64,000 bases of DNA from JBGMEA01 sp041447245 (GTDB lineage Bacteria > Bacillota > Clostridia > Eubacteriales > Anaerofustaceae), in assembly GCA_041447245.1 (NCBI GenBank), contig JBGMEA010000027.1, positions 1 through 64,000 of the forward strand, given 5' to 3'. This document shows positions 52,760 to 60,511 of this stretch, one piece after another (positions within the stretch are counted from its first letter, which is position 1; every line of letters starts with the position of its first letter). The notes under the pieces were generated by a model. It was not told the DNA's origin. It saw only the letters and a list, made by a program, of their open reading frames with translations, and did no database searches. The translations under genes and the position numbers were made by a program.

Positions 52760-53701
52760 ATGAAAATTACGGTTATCGGAGCAGGAGCCATGGGATGCCG
52801 TTTCGGCACAGCATTTGCCGATGCTGGCGCAGAAGTCTGGCTTTATGATGTTTGGGCAGATCATATGAATCGCATCGCATCGAACGGGTTACACGTTCAT
52901 GACGGATTTGGCACGGAGCGCTACGTTAAAATGAACGCCACTTCCGACATTGCAACCATTCCGTCTCCCGATGTTTTGGTTGTGTTCACCAAAACAATTT
53001 ATTCGGAAGATGCTTTAAAAACGGCAAAGCCGATTCTCGGCGCAGATACGGTGCTTATCACACTTCAGAATGGATTGGGCAATATTGAAACGATGCAAAA
53101 AATCTGTCCCGGGCAGCCAATTATCGCCGGAGTCACGAATTACGCAGGAGATATGATCGGACCGGGAGAAGTAGAATTGAAAGGTTCGGGCATCACAAAA
53201 ATGATGGCAATCGATCCGGATGCGGCTTCTGCAGCTCAGATCGTTGTTGCCTTGCTCAAACAAGCGGGACACCATGCAGAACTGTCAGAAGATGTTTTGA
53301 AGGATATCTGGGAAAAAGTTGCATTCAATGCGGGAATGAATACCGTGTCAGCAGTCACCGGACTGACTGTCGCGGGAATGGGAAGCACGGAACAGTGCAG
53401 AAAACTCTTATTTGATATTGCATCGGAAGCAGTCGCTGTCGCTAATGCGGAAGGAGTTCCAGCAGAAGAACAGCATGTACACGATGTCATACTGAGCGTC
53501 TTCGACCCAAAAATGTCAGGAGATCATAAAAGCAGCATGCTTCAGGATCGCATAGCAAAAAGACAAACCGAAATCGATGCCATTTGCGGAGAAGTGATCC
53601 GCCGAGGACAACTGCACAGCATTCCGACACCGAAAGCAGAATCTATGTACGCGCTCGTCAATGCAATCCAAAAAAATTACGATCACATCGTTTTGAACTA
53701 A
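52760..53701 (+). CDS. 2-dehydropantoate 2-reductase family (PanE/ApbA-like)
   Basis: A protein of 313 residues. Rossmann start VIGAGAMGCRFG, then the substrate region LVVFTKTIYSEDAL, ITLQNGLGN and the catalytic lysine block IWEKVAFNAGMNTVSAVTG. PanE reduces ketopantoate to pantoate with NADPH in CoA synthesis. No panB or panC is nearby, and the family includes reductases for other 2-oxo acids, so the substrate is uncertain. AGGAGG precedes the ATG. Confidence 0.85.
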   Translation: MKITVIGAGAMGCRFGTAFADAGAEVWLYDVWADHMNRIASNGLHVHDGFGTERYVKMNATSDIATIPSPDVLVVFTKTIYSEDALKTAKPILGADTVLITLQNGLGNIETMQKICPGQPIIAGVTNYAGDMIGPGEVELKGSGITKMMAIDPDAASAAQIVVALLKQAGHHAELSEDVLKDIWEKVAFNAGMNTVSAVTGLTVAGMGSTEQCRKLLFDIASEAVAVANAEGVPAEEQHVHDVILSVFDPKMSGDHKSSMLQDRIAKRQTEIDAICGEVIRRGQLHSIPTPKAESMYALVNAIQKNYDHIVLN

Positions 53702-53733
53702 ACAGCAAACCGATCTTTCTGTGTTTTTCGGAC

Positions 53734-53765
53734 AAAAAAAGAATCGCGATCGCGATTCTTTTTTA
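53734..53765. terminator. Bidirectional terminator between panE-like and csp genes
   Basis: A perfect palindrome AGAATCGCGA/TCGCGATTCT flanked by A-rich and T-rich runs. Confidence 0.85.
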
Positions 53766-53769
53766 CTGG

Positions 53770-53982
53770 TCACACAATGCTGACATTTACAGCTCTGAAC
53801 TTGTTGCTGTTTTTCGGATCCGGTTCCGTATCAAAGGATACTTTCTGATTTTCCGAAAGGCTTTTATACCCATCGCCGACGATTGAAGAAAAGTGCACAA
53901 ACACGTCTTCTCCGGTTTCATCGTTTGTGATAAATCCATATCCTTTTTCTGAGTTAAACCATTTTACCGTACCTGTATTCAT
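53770..53982 (-). CDS. Cold-shock protein (CspA family)
   Basis: A single cold-shock domain of 70 residues: MNTGTVKWFNSEKGYGFITN (RNP1) and DVFVHFSSI (RNP2). It binds single-stranded RNA/DNA and acts as an RNA chaperone. ATG 53982 follows AGGAGG. The transcript has a leader of about 125 nt with a long hairpin (54036-54082) and an operator-like promoter (54116-54157), both described separately. Confidence 0.95.
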   Translation of the reverse strand: MNTGTVKWFNSEKGYGFITNDETGEDVFVHFSSIVGDGYKSLSENQKVSFDTEPDPKNSNKFRAVNVSIV

Positions 53983-54035
53983 TTCGGTACCTCCTGATAT
54001 TATTCTGATTTTCGTGCTATTATTCAACAAAAAAT

Positions 54036-54082
54036 CGCAGACTGAAATCAATTATGTGATAGATTGATTTACAAGACCTGCG
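54036..54082 (-). promoter_or_regulatory. Long imperfect hairpin in the csp 5' leader
   Basis: CGCAG...GAAATCAAT pairs with ATTGATTT...CTGCG around an inner loop of about 10 nt, between the csp promoter and SD. Structured leaders are common in cold-shock mRNAs and can switch with temperature. Here only the pairing is seen. Confidence 0.5.
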
Positions 54083-54115
54083 AAACAAATTATCATAATA
54101 CGAAATACAAGCATT

Positions 54116-54157
54116 ATGATACACCGGATTAATCCGTTTGTCAAGTATTAATCCGTA
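54116..54157 (-). promoter_or_regulatory. csp promoter with palindromic operator
   Basis: On the minus strand TTGACA and TATCAT are separated by 17 bp. The spacer contains the perfect palindrome CGGATTAATCCG (54125-54136). A second copy of ACGGATTAAT lies just upstream of the -35, 19 bp away. The placement over the core promoter suggests a repressor site. Confidence 0.65.
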
Positions 54158-54178
54158 TTTCAATGATTACCGACTGTT

Positions 54179-54670
54179 TTATTCAGACAGTAGTTGCTCC
54201 GCATCCTCCGCCTTGATATTTAAAACAAAAGCGAATTCATCACATAACATCTGCGCGGCATCATTCATCGCTTTCTCATCTTCATAATTTACTTTTTTCC
54301 CGGTTTCCGAAAGTTTTTCTTTTTGTTTTCGAATCATTTTGATCAGTGCGAAAATTTCTTTCGGGTTTCCCTGTACGATCGTCTTTTTAATCACCTGACT
54401 TCGAAAACGATTGTCTTCGATCCATTCTTTCTCGTCCTGAGCGTTATCCTCAAGAAGCGCTCGAATCTCTTCCTCTGTCAATATGTATCTCAATTTATTC
54501 GTTTTATCATCATTTTCAGTCGGCAAAAAGACAGTCAAATTCTCCAAATTCACAGATTTTATAACATAATATTCTTTTGGTATCACGCCCCCAAAATCTT
54601 GGGTAATAATATCGACAATTCTGCACACCCCCGATGTCGCGTATACCACATAATCATTGATCCGAAACAT
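54179..54670 (-). CDS. CarD/CdnL-family transcriptional regulator
   Basis: A protein of 163 residues. The N-terminal RNA-polymerase-interacting (TRCF-RID-like) Tudor domain starts MFRINDYVVYATSGVCRIVDI and includes EYYVIKSVNLENLTVFLPT. The C-terminal half is helical and DNA-binding-like (PKEIFALIKMIRKQKEKL, NDAAQMLCDEFAFVL). It binds the RNA polymerase beta subunit and stabilises open complexes. AAAGGAG precedes the ATG. It is monocistronic, upstream of the csp gene on the same strand. Confidence 0.88.
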   Translation of the reverse strand: MFRINDYVVYATSGVCRIVDIITQDFGGVIPKEYYVIKSVNLENLTVFLPTENDDKTNKLRYILTEEEIRALLEDNAQDEKEWIEDNRFRSQVIKKTIVQGNPKEIFALIKMIRKQKEKLSETGKKVNYEDEKAMNDAAQMLCDEFAFVLNIKAEDAEQLLSE

Positions 54671-54929
54671 GGACTGCTCCTTTAACTTAAGTCACCGATT
54701 GCAGAATATCAAAGATAGATCAAGCAAAGATGCAAGCGGTAAAATCATTTGCGAAATAAAATAACGTCAGATCAGCAGTCTCACTGAAGTACTCGCTACC
54801 TGCACGTTGCAATAATAAGTATATCACAAAATAAGCAGTTTACCTAATTTCCGTTGATGTCCCCATATCCACAGAATTATCACACTGTGCCTTAGCAAAT
54901 CACGCATCTAAAGTTTCCGACAAAGTTGG
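54671..54929. other. Intergenic region between carD-like and hydroxyacyl-CoA dehydrogenase genes
   Basis: AT-rich divergent intergenic DNA. The CarD-like promoter must lie here, but no clear -35/-10 pair is seen. No repeat or ORF stands out. Confidence 0.4.
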
Positions 54930-54958
54930 TTGACGGAATAAAACCAACATGCGATAAT
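54930..54958 (+). promoter_or_regulatory. Promoter of the 3-hydroxyacyl-CoA dehydrogenase-like gene
   Basis: TTGACG and GATAAT separated by 17 bp. The -35 overlaps a small dyad (GTTGGTTGACGG...CCAAC). Confidence 0.65.
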
Positions 54959-54991
54959 GCAATTATAGTTATTGTTTAAGGAGGAAACGGA

Positions 54992-55939
54992 ATGAAAGAG
55001 ACAGTAAGAACCATTGGCATTGTAGGAACAGGAATGATCGCATCCAGTATGGCAGTGCTTTGTACGGGACACGGATTTCGTACCGTTGTCTATGCGAGAA
55101 GTGAAGAATCCGCACAAAAATGCAAAAACAGCTATGAAGCCGCTTTTGCACAATTGGTCAACCACGGACTGATCAGCGAAAAACAACTGGACATCTGCAG
55201 AACCTACCTTATACTAACCTATGATTATTCGGACTTCTGCAATGCGGAAACTGTATTCGAATGCGTGAAAGAAGACCCGGAAGCCAAACATGAAGTCTAT
55301 CGTAAAATTGAAGAACACTGCAATGATCTTCGCGCACTGTGCTCTGTGAGCTCTTCGATTGTTCCTGACATCCTTGCGGAAGGCATGCAGCGTTATGCCG
55401 ACAAAATCATTGTAACCCATCCATTTAATCCTGCTCATATGGTACCATACTTCGAATTGTGCGGATCAAAACATACTGCCGAGGGGGTCATCGATTACGC
55501 AGTTGCACTGCTCGAAGAGTTGGACAGAAAACCGGTTGTTTTGAAAAAACCGGCTCCGGGCTTTATCGGAAACCGTTTGCAATTTGCGCTGTGGCGGGAA
55601 GCATTGGCAATCGTGGAAAGCGGCATTGCCGACCCAAGAGATGTGGACAAATGTCTCAACTACAGTTTTTGCCCGAGATATACGTCCATCGGTATTTTCG
55701 AGAATTTCGACAGCGGCGGACTCGAACTCAACTATGCTGTCTCCAAAACCTTGTTTCCTGTTCTGAGCGATGCAAAAACCGTGTCTCACCTGATTACGGA
55801 CAAGATTGATGCCGGCAACCTCGGGCAAAAGACCGGAGTTGGATTTTACGACTGGAGAGACACAGACATGGATGCCTACCGCGCCCGCGTCAATGAACCG
55901 TTTTGGAAATTCTGCAACTGGAATCTTCCGGAAGAATAG
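54992..55939 (+). CDS. 3-hydroxyacyl-CoA dehydrogenase family protein
   Basis: A protein of 315 residues. NAD-binding GIVGTGMIASSMA, catalytic His-Glu in THPFNPAHMVPYFELCGS, and the helical C-terminal domain with PGFIGNRLQFALWREALAIVESGIA and KTGVGFYDW. The sequence between (KPVVLKKPAPGFI) and the length resemble single-domain carnitine or gulonate dehydrogenases as well as FadB-like HBD. Substrate unknown. AGGAGG precedes the ATG. It is convergent with the URO-D-like gene, sharing the terminator at 55977. Confidence 0.85.
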   Translation: MKETVRTIGIVGTGMIASSMAVLCTGHGFRTVVYARSEESAQKCKNSYEAAFAQLVNHGLISEKQLDICRTYLILTYDYSDFCNAETVFECVKEDPEAKHEVYRKIEEHCNDLRALCSVSSSIVPDILAEGMQRYADKIIVTHPFNPAHMVPYFELCGSKHTAEGVIDYAVALLEELDRKPVVLKKPAPGFIGNRLQFALWREALAIVESGIADPRDVDKCLNYSFCPRYTSIGIFENFDSGGLELNYAVSKTLFPVLSDAKTVSHLITDKIDAGNLGQKTGVGFYDWRDTDMDAYRARVNEPFWKFCNWNLPEE

Positions 55940-55976
55940 AATTTAAACAAAAGTATGATCCTATCCGAAATATATC

Positions 55977-56011
55977 AAAATGCAGAATCCTAAGATTCTG
56001 CATTTTATTTT
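55977..56011. terminator. Bidirectional terminator
   Basis: AAAATGCAGAATC/GATTCTGCATTTT, a 13-bp perfect stem with a 4-nt loop. Confidence 0.9.
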
Positions 56012-56026
56012 AATTGATATTCTTAA

Positions 56027-57016
56027 TTATTTTACAGGATGTTCCTGTGCAAACTGTCTGCCGTAGGAAGCCAGCTCATCCATCACGATGCTGTTGTTCC
56101 ACTCACGGAAACAAATGCCGTTCGGAATGGACGGATAAAACCTTCCGCCGGGGCAATACGTGTCGACAGCGCGTCTGACTTCATCGCGAATTTCCTTTTC
56201 CGTGATGTTTTCGATATCAATCTTCGGGCCGTCGATTCCTCCCACCATAGCAAGTTTTCCGTCCGTTCGTTTCTGAATCTCAACGATATCATTCTGCGCA
56301 ATCACCCCCTGCCAAATGTCTACACCGATTTCCACCATGTCTTCCACGATCGGCTGGCAGATGCAATCCGCGTGATGCATATACAGCATGCCGCAATCAT
56401 GGATCGTATCCGCAATTTCTTTCTGAAGCGGCTTGATGATTTCCCGCCAGACTCGCGGAGGGAGAAACAGATTCTGCTTGGAACCCCAATCATCATGATA
56501 AAAAATGATGTCGGGATGATAAGCCTCTGCCATACGCTTGATATAATCAATCTTATAATCAGCGATTGCGCTGAGCAATGCTTTCATTTCATCCGGATAT
56601 TCCAAATAATTGATTAACGCATTTTCCATTCCCATCAGAAAATGACTGCGTTCAAACAGTCCCGCCGGGCAGAAATTTGCAACCAGCTTTTCCTTTCGGT
56701 CAATGCCGGCCGCTTGCGCTCTCGCTTCCGAAAAATCAACGTCTTTCAGAGACGGCACTTTCAGATAATTCTGCCATTTTTCAATGTCCTTGATCACAAT
56801 ATTGCCTTCATTTAAATGCGGATGCGGACCCGGTGCCCCCGGAAGAAACATTTTCACCGTACCCCAGGAATCGGCATGCTCTTTTCCGTCTTGCGGAATG
56901 AATGCATCTTCCGCAAAAACAGGATCGATTACAAATTCCACCGCTGCCATCAAATCCCCATAGTAATCCGGCTGTTCTCCATTATAAATAGCCATCACGT
57001 TTTCTCTGAGATTCAT
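56027..57016 (-). CDS. Uroporphyrinogen decarboxylase-family (corrinoid methyltransferase-like) protein
   Basis: A protein of 329 residues. The overall fold pattern is URO-D/MtaA-like: FCPAGLFERSHFLMGMENAL, IIFYHDDWGSKQNLFLPP, and the zinc-site-like MHHADCICQPIVEDMVEIGVD, then GGIDGP and the end of the barrel. Members without heme pathway neighbours usually transfer methyl groups between corrinoid proteins and tetrahydrofolate or CoM, or act in demethylation of methoxylated or quaternary-amine compounds. No corrinoid-binding protein gene is adjacent. GGGAGG precedes the ATG. Substrate unknown. Confidence 0.83.
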   Translation of the reverse strand: MNLRENVMAIYNGEQPDYYGDLMAAVEFVIDPVFAEDAFIPQDGKEHADSWGTVKMFLPGAPGPHPHLNEGNIVIKDIEKWQNYLKVPSLKDVDFSEARAQAAGIDRKEKLVANFCPAGLFERSHFLMGMENALINYLEYPDEMKALLSAIADYKIDYIKRMAEAYHPDIIFYHDDWGSKQNLFLPPRVWREIIKPLQKEIADTIHDCGMLYMHHADCICQPIVEDMVEIGVDIWQGVIAQNDIVEIQKRTDGKLAMVGGIDGPKIDIENITEKEIRDEVRRAVDTYCPGGRFYPSIPNGICFREWNNSIVMDELASYGRQFAQEHPVK

Positions 57017-57100
57017 ATAATATCCTCCCTAATCTGAGCACATGCTCAATTCTTCATTTACAGCCAAGTAAATTTGAAAATTGCGATTTGCTTCTCAATT

Positions 57101-57130
57101 ATTTTAGCACAATGTACCATTTTGGATCAA
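57101..57130 (-). promoter_or_regulatory. Promoter of the URO-D-like gene
   Basis: On the minus strand TTGATC and TAAAAT separated by 18 bp, with TGC before the -10. Confidence 0.55.
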
Positions 57131-57334
57131 GAAAATTCTGCATGATCCATTGAAAAGAAAACAACCGGATGATTCATATGAAGAAGTAAAGAACCATAAC
57201 ATTTTTTACAGTCGTTTGTTATTGTATCCCTGAAAATTCATTTTTCTGTTAAGCTCATGATGCTACATGGCTTTCAGCATTTTCAAATGAACTGCTGCTA
57301 AGGGACGAAACACGAAAAAAATTCCATCCTTATC

Positions 57335-57363
57335 TTGATTTTCTGATAGAAAGGAGTTAGAAT
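57335..57363 (+). promoter_or_regulatory. Promoter of the cobalamin-riboswitch transcript
   Basis: TTGATT and TAGAAT separated by 17 bp, about 45 nt before the riboswitch. Between 57131 and 57334 no gene or other element is seen. Confidence 0.6.
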
Positions 57364-57407
57364 AAAAAAATAAACAATATATAGCGTTGTTTATGAATTA
57401 CATACAA

Positions 57408-57560
57408 TATATAGAGGTTAAAAGGAATGCGGTGCAAAACCGCAACAGCTCCCTCGCTACTGTAAGGAGTCTATGCCGACGCAAATCACTGGATCAAATC
57501 CGGGAAGATATGCGCATTGATACAAACGGTGCTCCGAAGTCAGGAAACTTTTCCTTTCTA
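57408..57560 (+). ncRNA. Cobalamin (AdoCbl) riboswitch
   Basis: The hallmark blocks appear in order: GGAATGCGGTGCAAAACCGC (57424-57443), CAGCTCCCTCGCTACTGTAA, the B12-box-like CACTGG with CCGGGAAG (57487-57506), and GAAGTCAGGA (57536-57545). Binding of adenosylcobalamin is expected to switch off the downstream genes. The expression platform is the terminator at 57635. It heads a transcript with three small genes and possibly cbiMQO. Confidence 0.92.
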
Positions 57561-57634
57561 TATGATTCGCATCGCTTCGGGGGAAGCCATCGAACAAGTT
57601 GACTGAATTCATTCGGTAACTATGTTTTTATTTT

Positions 57635-57668
57635 AAGTTTTCCCTTAAACGGGAAGGCTTCTTTTTTT
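57635..57668 (+). terminator. Riboswitch-controlled terminator
   Basis: AAG-TTCCC/GGGAA-CTT stem with a 6-nt loop and T7. An upstream GAAGCC (57583-57588) can pair with GGCTTC (57656-57661), which would be an antiterminator arm or an alternative stem. Confidence 0.75.
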
Positions 57669-57857
57669 GCGATATCTTCCCACCATTGCAATACGGTTTC
57701 AGATTGGAATCCTCCCTACATCCAATCGATTATCCGTAAAGGATACCCTTTCTTCGAGAATCCGCAAGGTATTATAACGGCAAATGCCGTGCGGATTCGA
57801 AAAGGGGCAGTATTCCGGCGTATTCCCATGATGACAGAAATGAAAGGAAGTATCATA
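57669..57857. other. Non-coding leader with a nested hairpin
   Basis: No gene is called here. At 57758-57798 a hairpin has GAATCCGC/GCGGATTC as outer arms and ACGGC/GCCGT as an inner stem with an AAAT-type loop. It lies between the riboswitch terminator and the first small gene. Its role is unknown. A 96-codon minus frame overlapping here has no SD and is not called. Confidence 0.45.
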
Positions 57858-58022
57858 ATGAAAAAGAAGCTGCGCAATTTTTGTCCGCGACGATGCCCAT
57901 TATTTGGATTGAACTGTAATTTTGAATGCGAGCGTATGGAGCGGAATCTCCTTATATCGGATCGGGAAAACGCCTCATCCCCGGAAAGCAAAACATACCT
58001 TCCCAAAGAAAGAAATTACTGA
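57858..58022 (+). CDS. Small Cys-rich protein (54 residues) under the cobalamin riboswitch
   Basis: ATG 57858 follows AAAGGAAG. The product has four cysteines at 9, 13, 20 and 24 (C-x3-C-x6-C-x3-C in FCPRRCPLFGLNCNFEC), a possible metal site, a lysine-rich start and a polar tail. I know no family for it. It is the first frame after the riboswitch terminator and is followed 28 nt later by another small gene. A role in cobalt or corrinoid handling is suggested only by the regulation. Confidence 0.55.
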   Translation: MKKKLRNFCPRRCPLFGLNCNFECERMERNLLISDRENASSPESKTYLPKERNY

Positions 58023-58050
58023 TTCCGCAAACAACAGGAGGATACAAATT

Positions 58051-58194
58051 ATGACTGTCATAGAGGCAATTGCAATAGTCAAACAATATTTCGATGGAAA
58101 TGCAATGACACTCAAGGAAACAGATGCATTTCTGACGCTCCTTGAATTTGCGGGAAAGGAGATCGACAATGAGTGCAACTTATTATCTGAATGA
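58051..58194 (+). CDS. Small acidic helical protein (47 residues)
   Basis: ATG 58051 follows a strong AGGAGG with 9-nt spacing. The product (starting MTVIEAIAIVKQYFDGNAM) is acidic and probably all helical, with one cysteine. It overlaps the start of the Cys-rich small domain gene by 26 nt, which supports real translation and coupling. No family recognised. It may be a partner of the next protein. Confidence 0.55.
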   Translation: MTVIEAIAIVKQYFDGNAMTLKETDAFLTLLEFAGKEIDNECNLLSE

Positions 58195-58441
58195 CACTTG
58201 CCCCTATTACCCCTGTCATGAGGGAATCCCGCAAGAAGAATTCAGCTGTATGTTTTGCTACTGCCCGCTGTATGCACTGCGTGACAAATGCGGCGGAAAT
58301 TTCACGTATACGGAAAGCGGAATCAAGGATTGTTCCTCTTGTGATATTCCTCACAGAAAAGAAAATTATGATGATATTGTTTCAAAAACCATCCTATTGG
58401 TGGAAATGATGCGAATAACAATTCCGATTAAAAATAATTAG
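58169..58441 (+). CDS. Cysteine-rich small domain protein, copy 2
   Basis: A protein of 90 residues from ATG 58169 (after GGAAAGGAG). Eight cysteines at 11, 16, 27, 30, 32, 41, 55 and 58 align with copy 1 at 30179-30460, and the blocks FCYCPLYAL, CGGNF and IPHRKENYD are shared. This is the PF04071-type small domain, a presumed metal binder often found beside cobalt-transport or cobalamin genes. Here it is in the cobalamin-riboswitch transcript and just upstream of cbiMQO, which fits such a role. The precise function is unknown. Confidence 0.8.
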   Translation: MSATYYLNDTCPYYPCHEGIPQEEFSCMFCYCPLYALRDKCGGNFTYTESGIKDCSSCDIPHRKENYDDIVSKTILLVEMMRITIPIKNN

Positions 58442-58527
58442 GATTAATCAATCGACCTGCATTTTATTCCTGTGGTTAAATTGACGTATACGGAACGCAG
58501 AAATCTTGAAAAATATTTTTTGCCATC

Positions 58528-58556
58528 TTGACGGATTGGCAAATAGGGATTATACT
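58528..58556 (+). promoter_or_regulatory. Promoter of cbiMQO
   Basis: TTGACG and TATACT separated by 17 bp, a near-consensus sigma-A promoter. The predicted start (about 58563) coincides with the first base of the first leader hairpin. Confidence 0.75.
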
Positions 58557-58678
58557 GTCAACGAACAGTCAATCATGAAGATTAATGATCTGTTCGCGGG
58601 GTGTTTATTACCGCGGAATGACAACCATGAAGGTTGAATCTATGCTTGCATAGATTGAATTTTTATGGTTTTTTTATT
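58557..58678 (+). ncRNA. Leader A: tandem AYGAA-loop hairpins with terminator (cbiM)
   Basis: Hairpin 1: AATC-ATGAA-GATT (58571-58583), enclosed by GAACAG/CTGTTC (58563-58595). A middle hairpin CGCGG/CCGCG follows (about 58595-58615). Hairpin 2: AACC-ATGAA-GGTT (58623-58635). The 5' strand AACCAT of hairpin 2 can instead pair with ATGGTT at 58665-58670, followed by T-rich sequence, forming a terminator that contains an inner hairpin AATCTATGC/GCATAGATT. The two pairings exclude each other, so this is a switch. Related leaders are at 61540-61606 (minus), 61732-61808 and 62785-62840. The ligand or binding protein is unknown. Confidence 0.65.
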
Positions 58679-58704
58679 ACAATATTTTTATAAGGAGTTA
58701 TACC

Positions 58705-59676
58705 ATGCATATTCCAGACAATTACCTGAGTCCTTCCACCTGTCTTGTGCTGGCGGCTGCAACCGTACCTGTTTGGGTTACATCCGTAAAAAAAGTAAAA
58801 AAGGAAATCACTAAAGAAAAAATGCCATTACTCGGAGTAGGAGCCGCTGTTTCGTTCCTTTTGATGATGTTCAATGTCCCGGTTCTCGGCGGAACCACAG
58901 CTCACGCGATAGGAGGTACGCTGCTTGCAATCTTGCTTGGGCCATATGCCGCTTGCATATCGGTCAGCGTCGCACTTGCTGTGCAGGCGCTGCTATTCGG
59001 AGACGGAGGAATATTGGCTTACGGAGCAAACTGCTTCAATATGGCGTTTGTTTTGCCTTTTTTAGGGTATTATGTCTATAAATTCATCAGTGATCGGGTA
59101 AAATCGCCTGCGGGAGACTATGTGGGGGCTGCCGTCGGTTCTTATATCGGCATCAATATGGCGGCCTTATGCGCGGCAATCGAGTTTGGCATTCAGCCTC
59201 TTTTGTTCACAAATGCAGCGGGTCAGCCACTCTATTGTCCATACCCCCTTTCCGTTTCGATTCCTATGATGATGGCCTCCCACCTAACCATTGCCGGAGG
59301 AGTGGAAGTAATCTTTACTCTCGCTATCTTCGCATTTATCAAAAAAGTCTCTCCGGGAACATTTTACGAGGGCGCAAAAAAGAAAACAAAAGCAGTATAT
59401 GGGCTGCTCATCTTGCTCATATGCGCGACCCCTTTGGGTTTGCTCGCGACGGGCACCGCATGGGGAGAATGGGGAGCTGACGAAATAACGCAACAGGTCG
59501 GATATGTTCCGGGCGGAATGGACAGCGGCATTGATTATCACGCGCTGCTTCCCGACTATGTTTTCGGCGGATTGCCCGACATCGTGGGATATATCCTTTC
59601 GGCCATTGCAGGGATTGCAATTCTAATGATAGTATTTAAAATCATCAGTAGCGTTATGAAGAATAAAACTGTATAA
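58705..59676 (+). CDS. cbiM: CbiM/NikM-type cobalt or nickel ECF transporter substrate subunit
   Basis: A protein of 323 residues starting MHIPDNYLSPSTC; the N-terminal Met1-His2 is the metal-binding end of CbiM/NikM proteins. Several membrane segments and the block GGTTAHAIGGTLLAILLGPYAA (His inside) are typical. The extra C-terminal region with ATPLGLLATGTAWGEWGADE resembles the PDGLE/CbiN-like domain fused to CbiM in many bacteria, which explains the lack of a separate cbiN. It imports Co2+ or Ni2+ with CbiQ and CbiO. It has its own promoter and leader A and lies downstream of the cobalamin riboswitch, so cobalt is the likelier metal. Confidence 0.9.
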   Translation: MHIPDNYLSPSTCLVLAAATVPVWVTSVKKVKKEITKEKMPLLGVGAAVSFLLMMFNVPVLGGTTAHAIGGTLLAILLGPYAACISVSVALAVQALLFGDGGILAYGANCFNMAFVLPFLGYYVYKFISDRVKSPAGDYVGAAVGSYIGINMAALCAAIEFGIQPLLFTNAAGQPLYCPYPLSVSIPMMMASHLTIAGGVEVIFTLAIFAFIKKVSPGTFYEGAKKKTKAVYGLLILLICATPLGLLATGTAWGEWGADEITQQVGYVPGGMDSGIDYHALLPDYVFGGLPDIVGYILSAIAGIAILMIVFKIISSVMKNKTV

Positions 59677-59715
59677 TAGATTCTGCAAAGAATCTACAGA
59701 AAAAGGATACCTTTT

Positions 59716-60510
59716 ATGCCTGAATGGCTGTTAAAAAACGAAAATTATACACCTGCTTCGGACAAGGATACTTTTATCAATAAAAGTATCCTGTCTTTGT
59801 TGAATATGTTATCAAAAATCAAAATGCAGGCAGAAACAAACACTCAGAAATATTCCCTGAACGCATTTCTCAAAGTTGCATTCACTTTTGTCAACATTCT
59901 CCTGTTGGCATTATCAAAAAATTTTGCATTCATAATCATCGAAAATATCTATATGTTGGTCATGCTCAGTCTGATGGATGGGGACAAAATCATCAAAATT
60001 CTAAAAATTTGTTTTGTTGTGATTCTGTTCACTCTCATCATTCTTTTGCCCACTATTTTCATGGGAAACACGTACAGCTATCTGATGATTACCCTGAAAA
60101 CTGCGGCAACAATCACTTCAGTCAATATCTTATCCTACTCCACTAAATGGAATGAAATCACTGCCGCATTAAAACGGTTCTTCGTGCCTGATATTTTCAT
60201 TCTTGTCCTGGATATTACAATCAAATACATCTTCCTGCTCGGTAACTTCACGTTGAATATGCTTTATGCGCTCAAACTGCGCTCAGTCGGAAAAAACAAC
60301 AAAAAGTATACCTCCCTGTCCGGCATCGCGGGAACCATGTTCCTTAAATCGAAGGAGCTGGCAGAAGATACCTATGCCGCAATGACGTGCAGAGGATTTA
60401 CAGGGGAATACCGCGTAGTTACAAAATTTAAAATAGGATTGGCAGACTTCTTTTACATCTTCGTCAATCTCGGAATGATCGCAATTTTTATTTATCTTGG
60501 AAGGATATAA
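59716..60510 (+). CDS. cbiQ: CbiQ-type ECF transporter transmembrane subunit
   Basis: A protein of 264 residues with about five hydrophobic helices (LKVAFTFVNILLLAL through IIIENIYMLVMLSLM to the C-terminal FFYIFVNLGMIAIFIYL). The cytoplasmic coupling helices carry the T-component motifs around ALKLRSVGKNN and AMTCRGFTGEYR. It links the ATPase to CbiM. AAAGGA precedes the start, and the last codons end 1 nt before the cbiO ATG. Confidence 0.87.
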   Translation: MPEWLLKNENYTPASDKDTFINKSILSLLNMLSKIKMQAETNTQKYSLNAFLKVAFTFVNILLLALSKNFAFIIIENIYMLVMLSLMDGDKIIKILKICFVVILFTLIILLPTIFMGNTYSYLMITLKTAATITSVNILSYSTKWNEITAALKRFFVPDIFILVLDITIKYIFLLGNFTLNMLYALKLRSVGKNNKKYTSLSGIAGTMFLKSKELAEDTYAAMTCRGFTGEYRVVTKFKIGLADFFYIFVNLGMIAIFIYLGRI

Positions 60511-60511
60511 T

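Noticed and set aside
57716..58006. 96-codon minus-strand frame in the riboswitch transcript
   Set aside because: It is antisense to a better-supported small gene with an SD and lies over a structured leader.
58557..58678. Leader A considered as a NiCo riboswitch
   Set aside because: The four-way-junction consensus blocks of that class are not visible, and the repeated AYGAA hairpins do not belong to it as far as I know; a covariance search would settle this.
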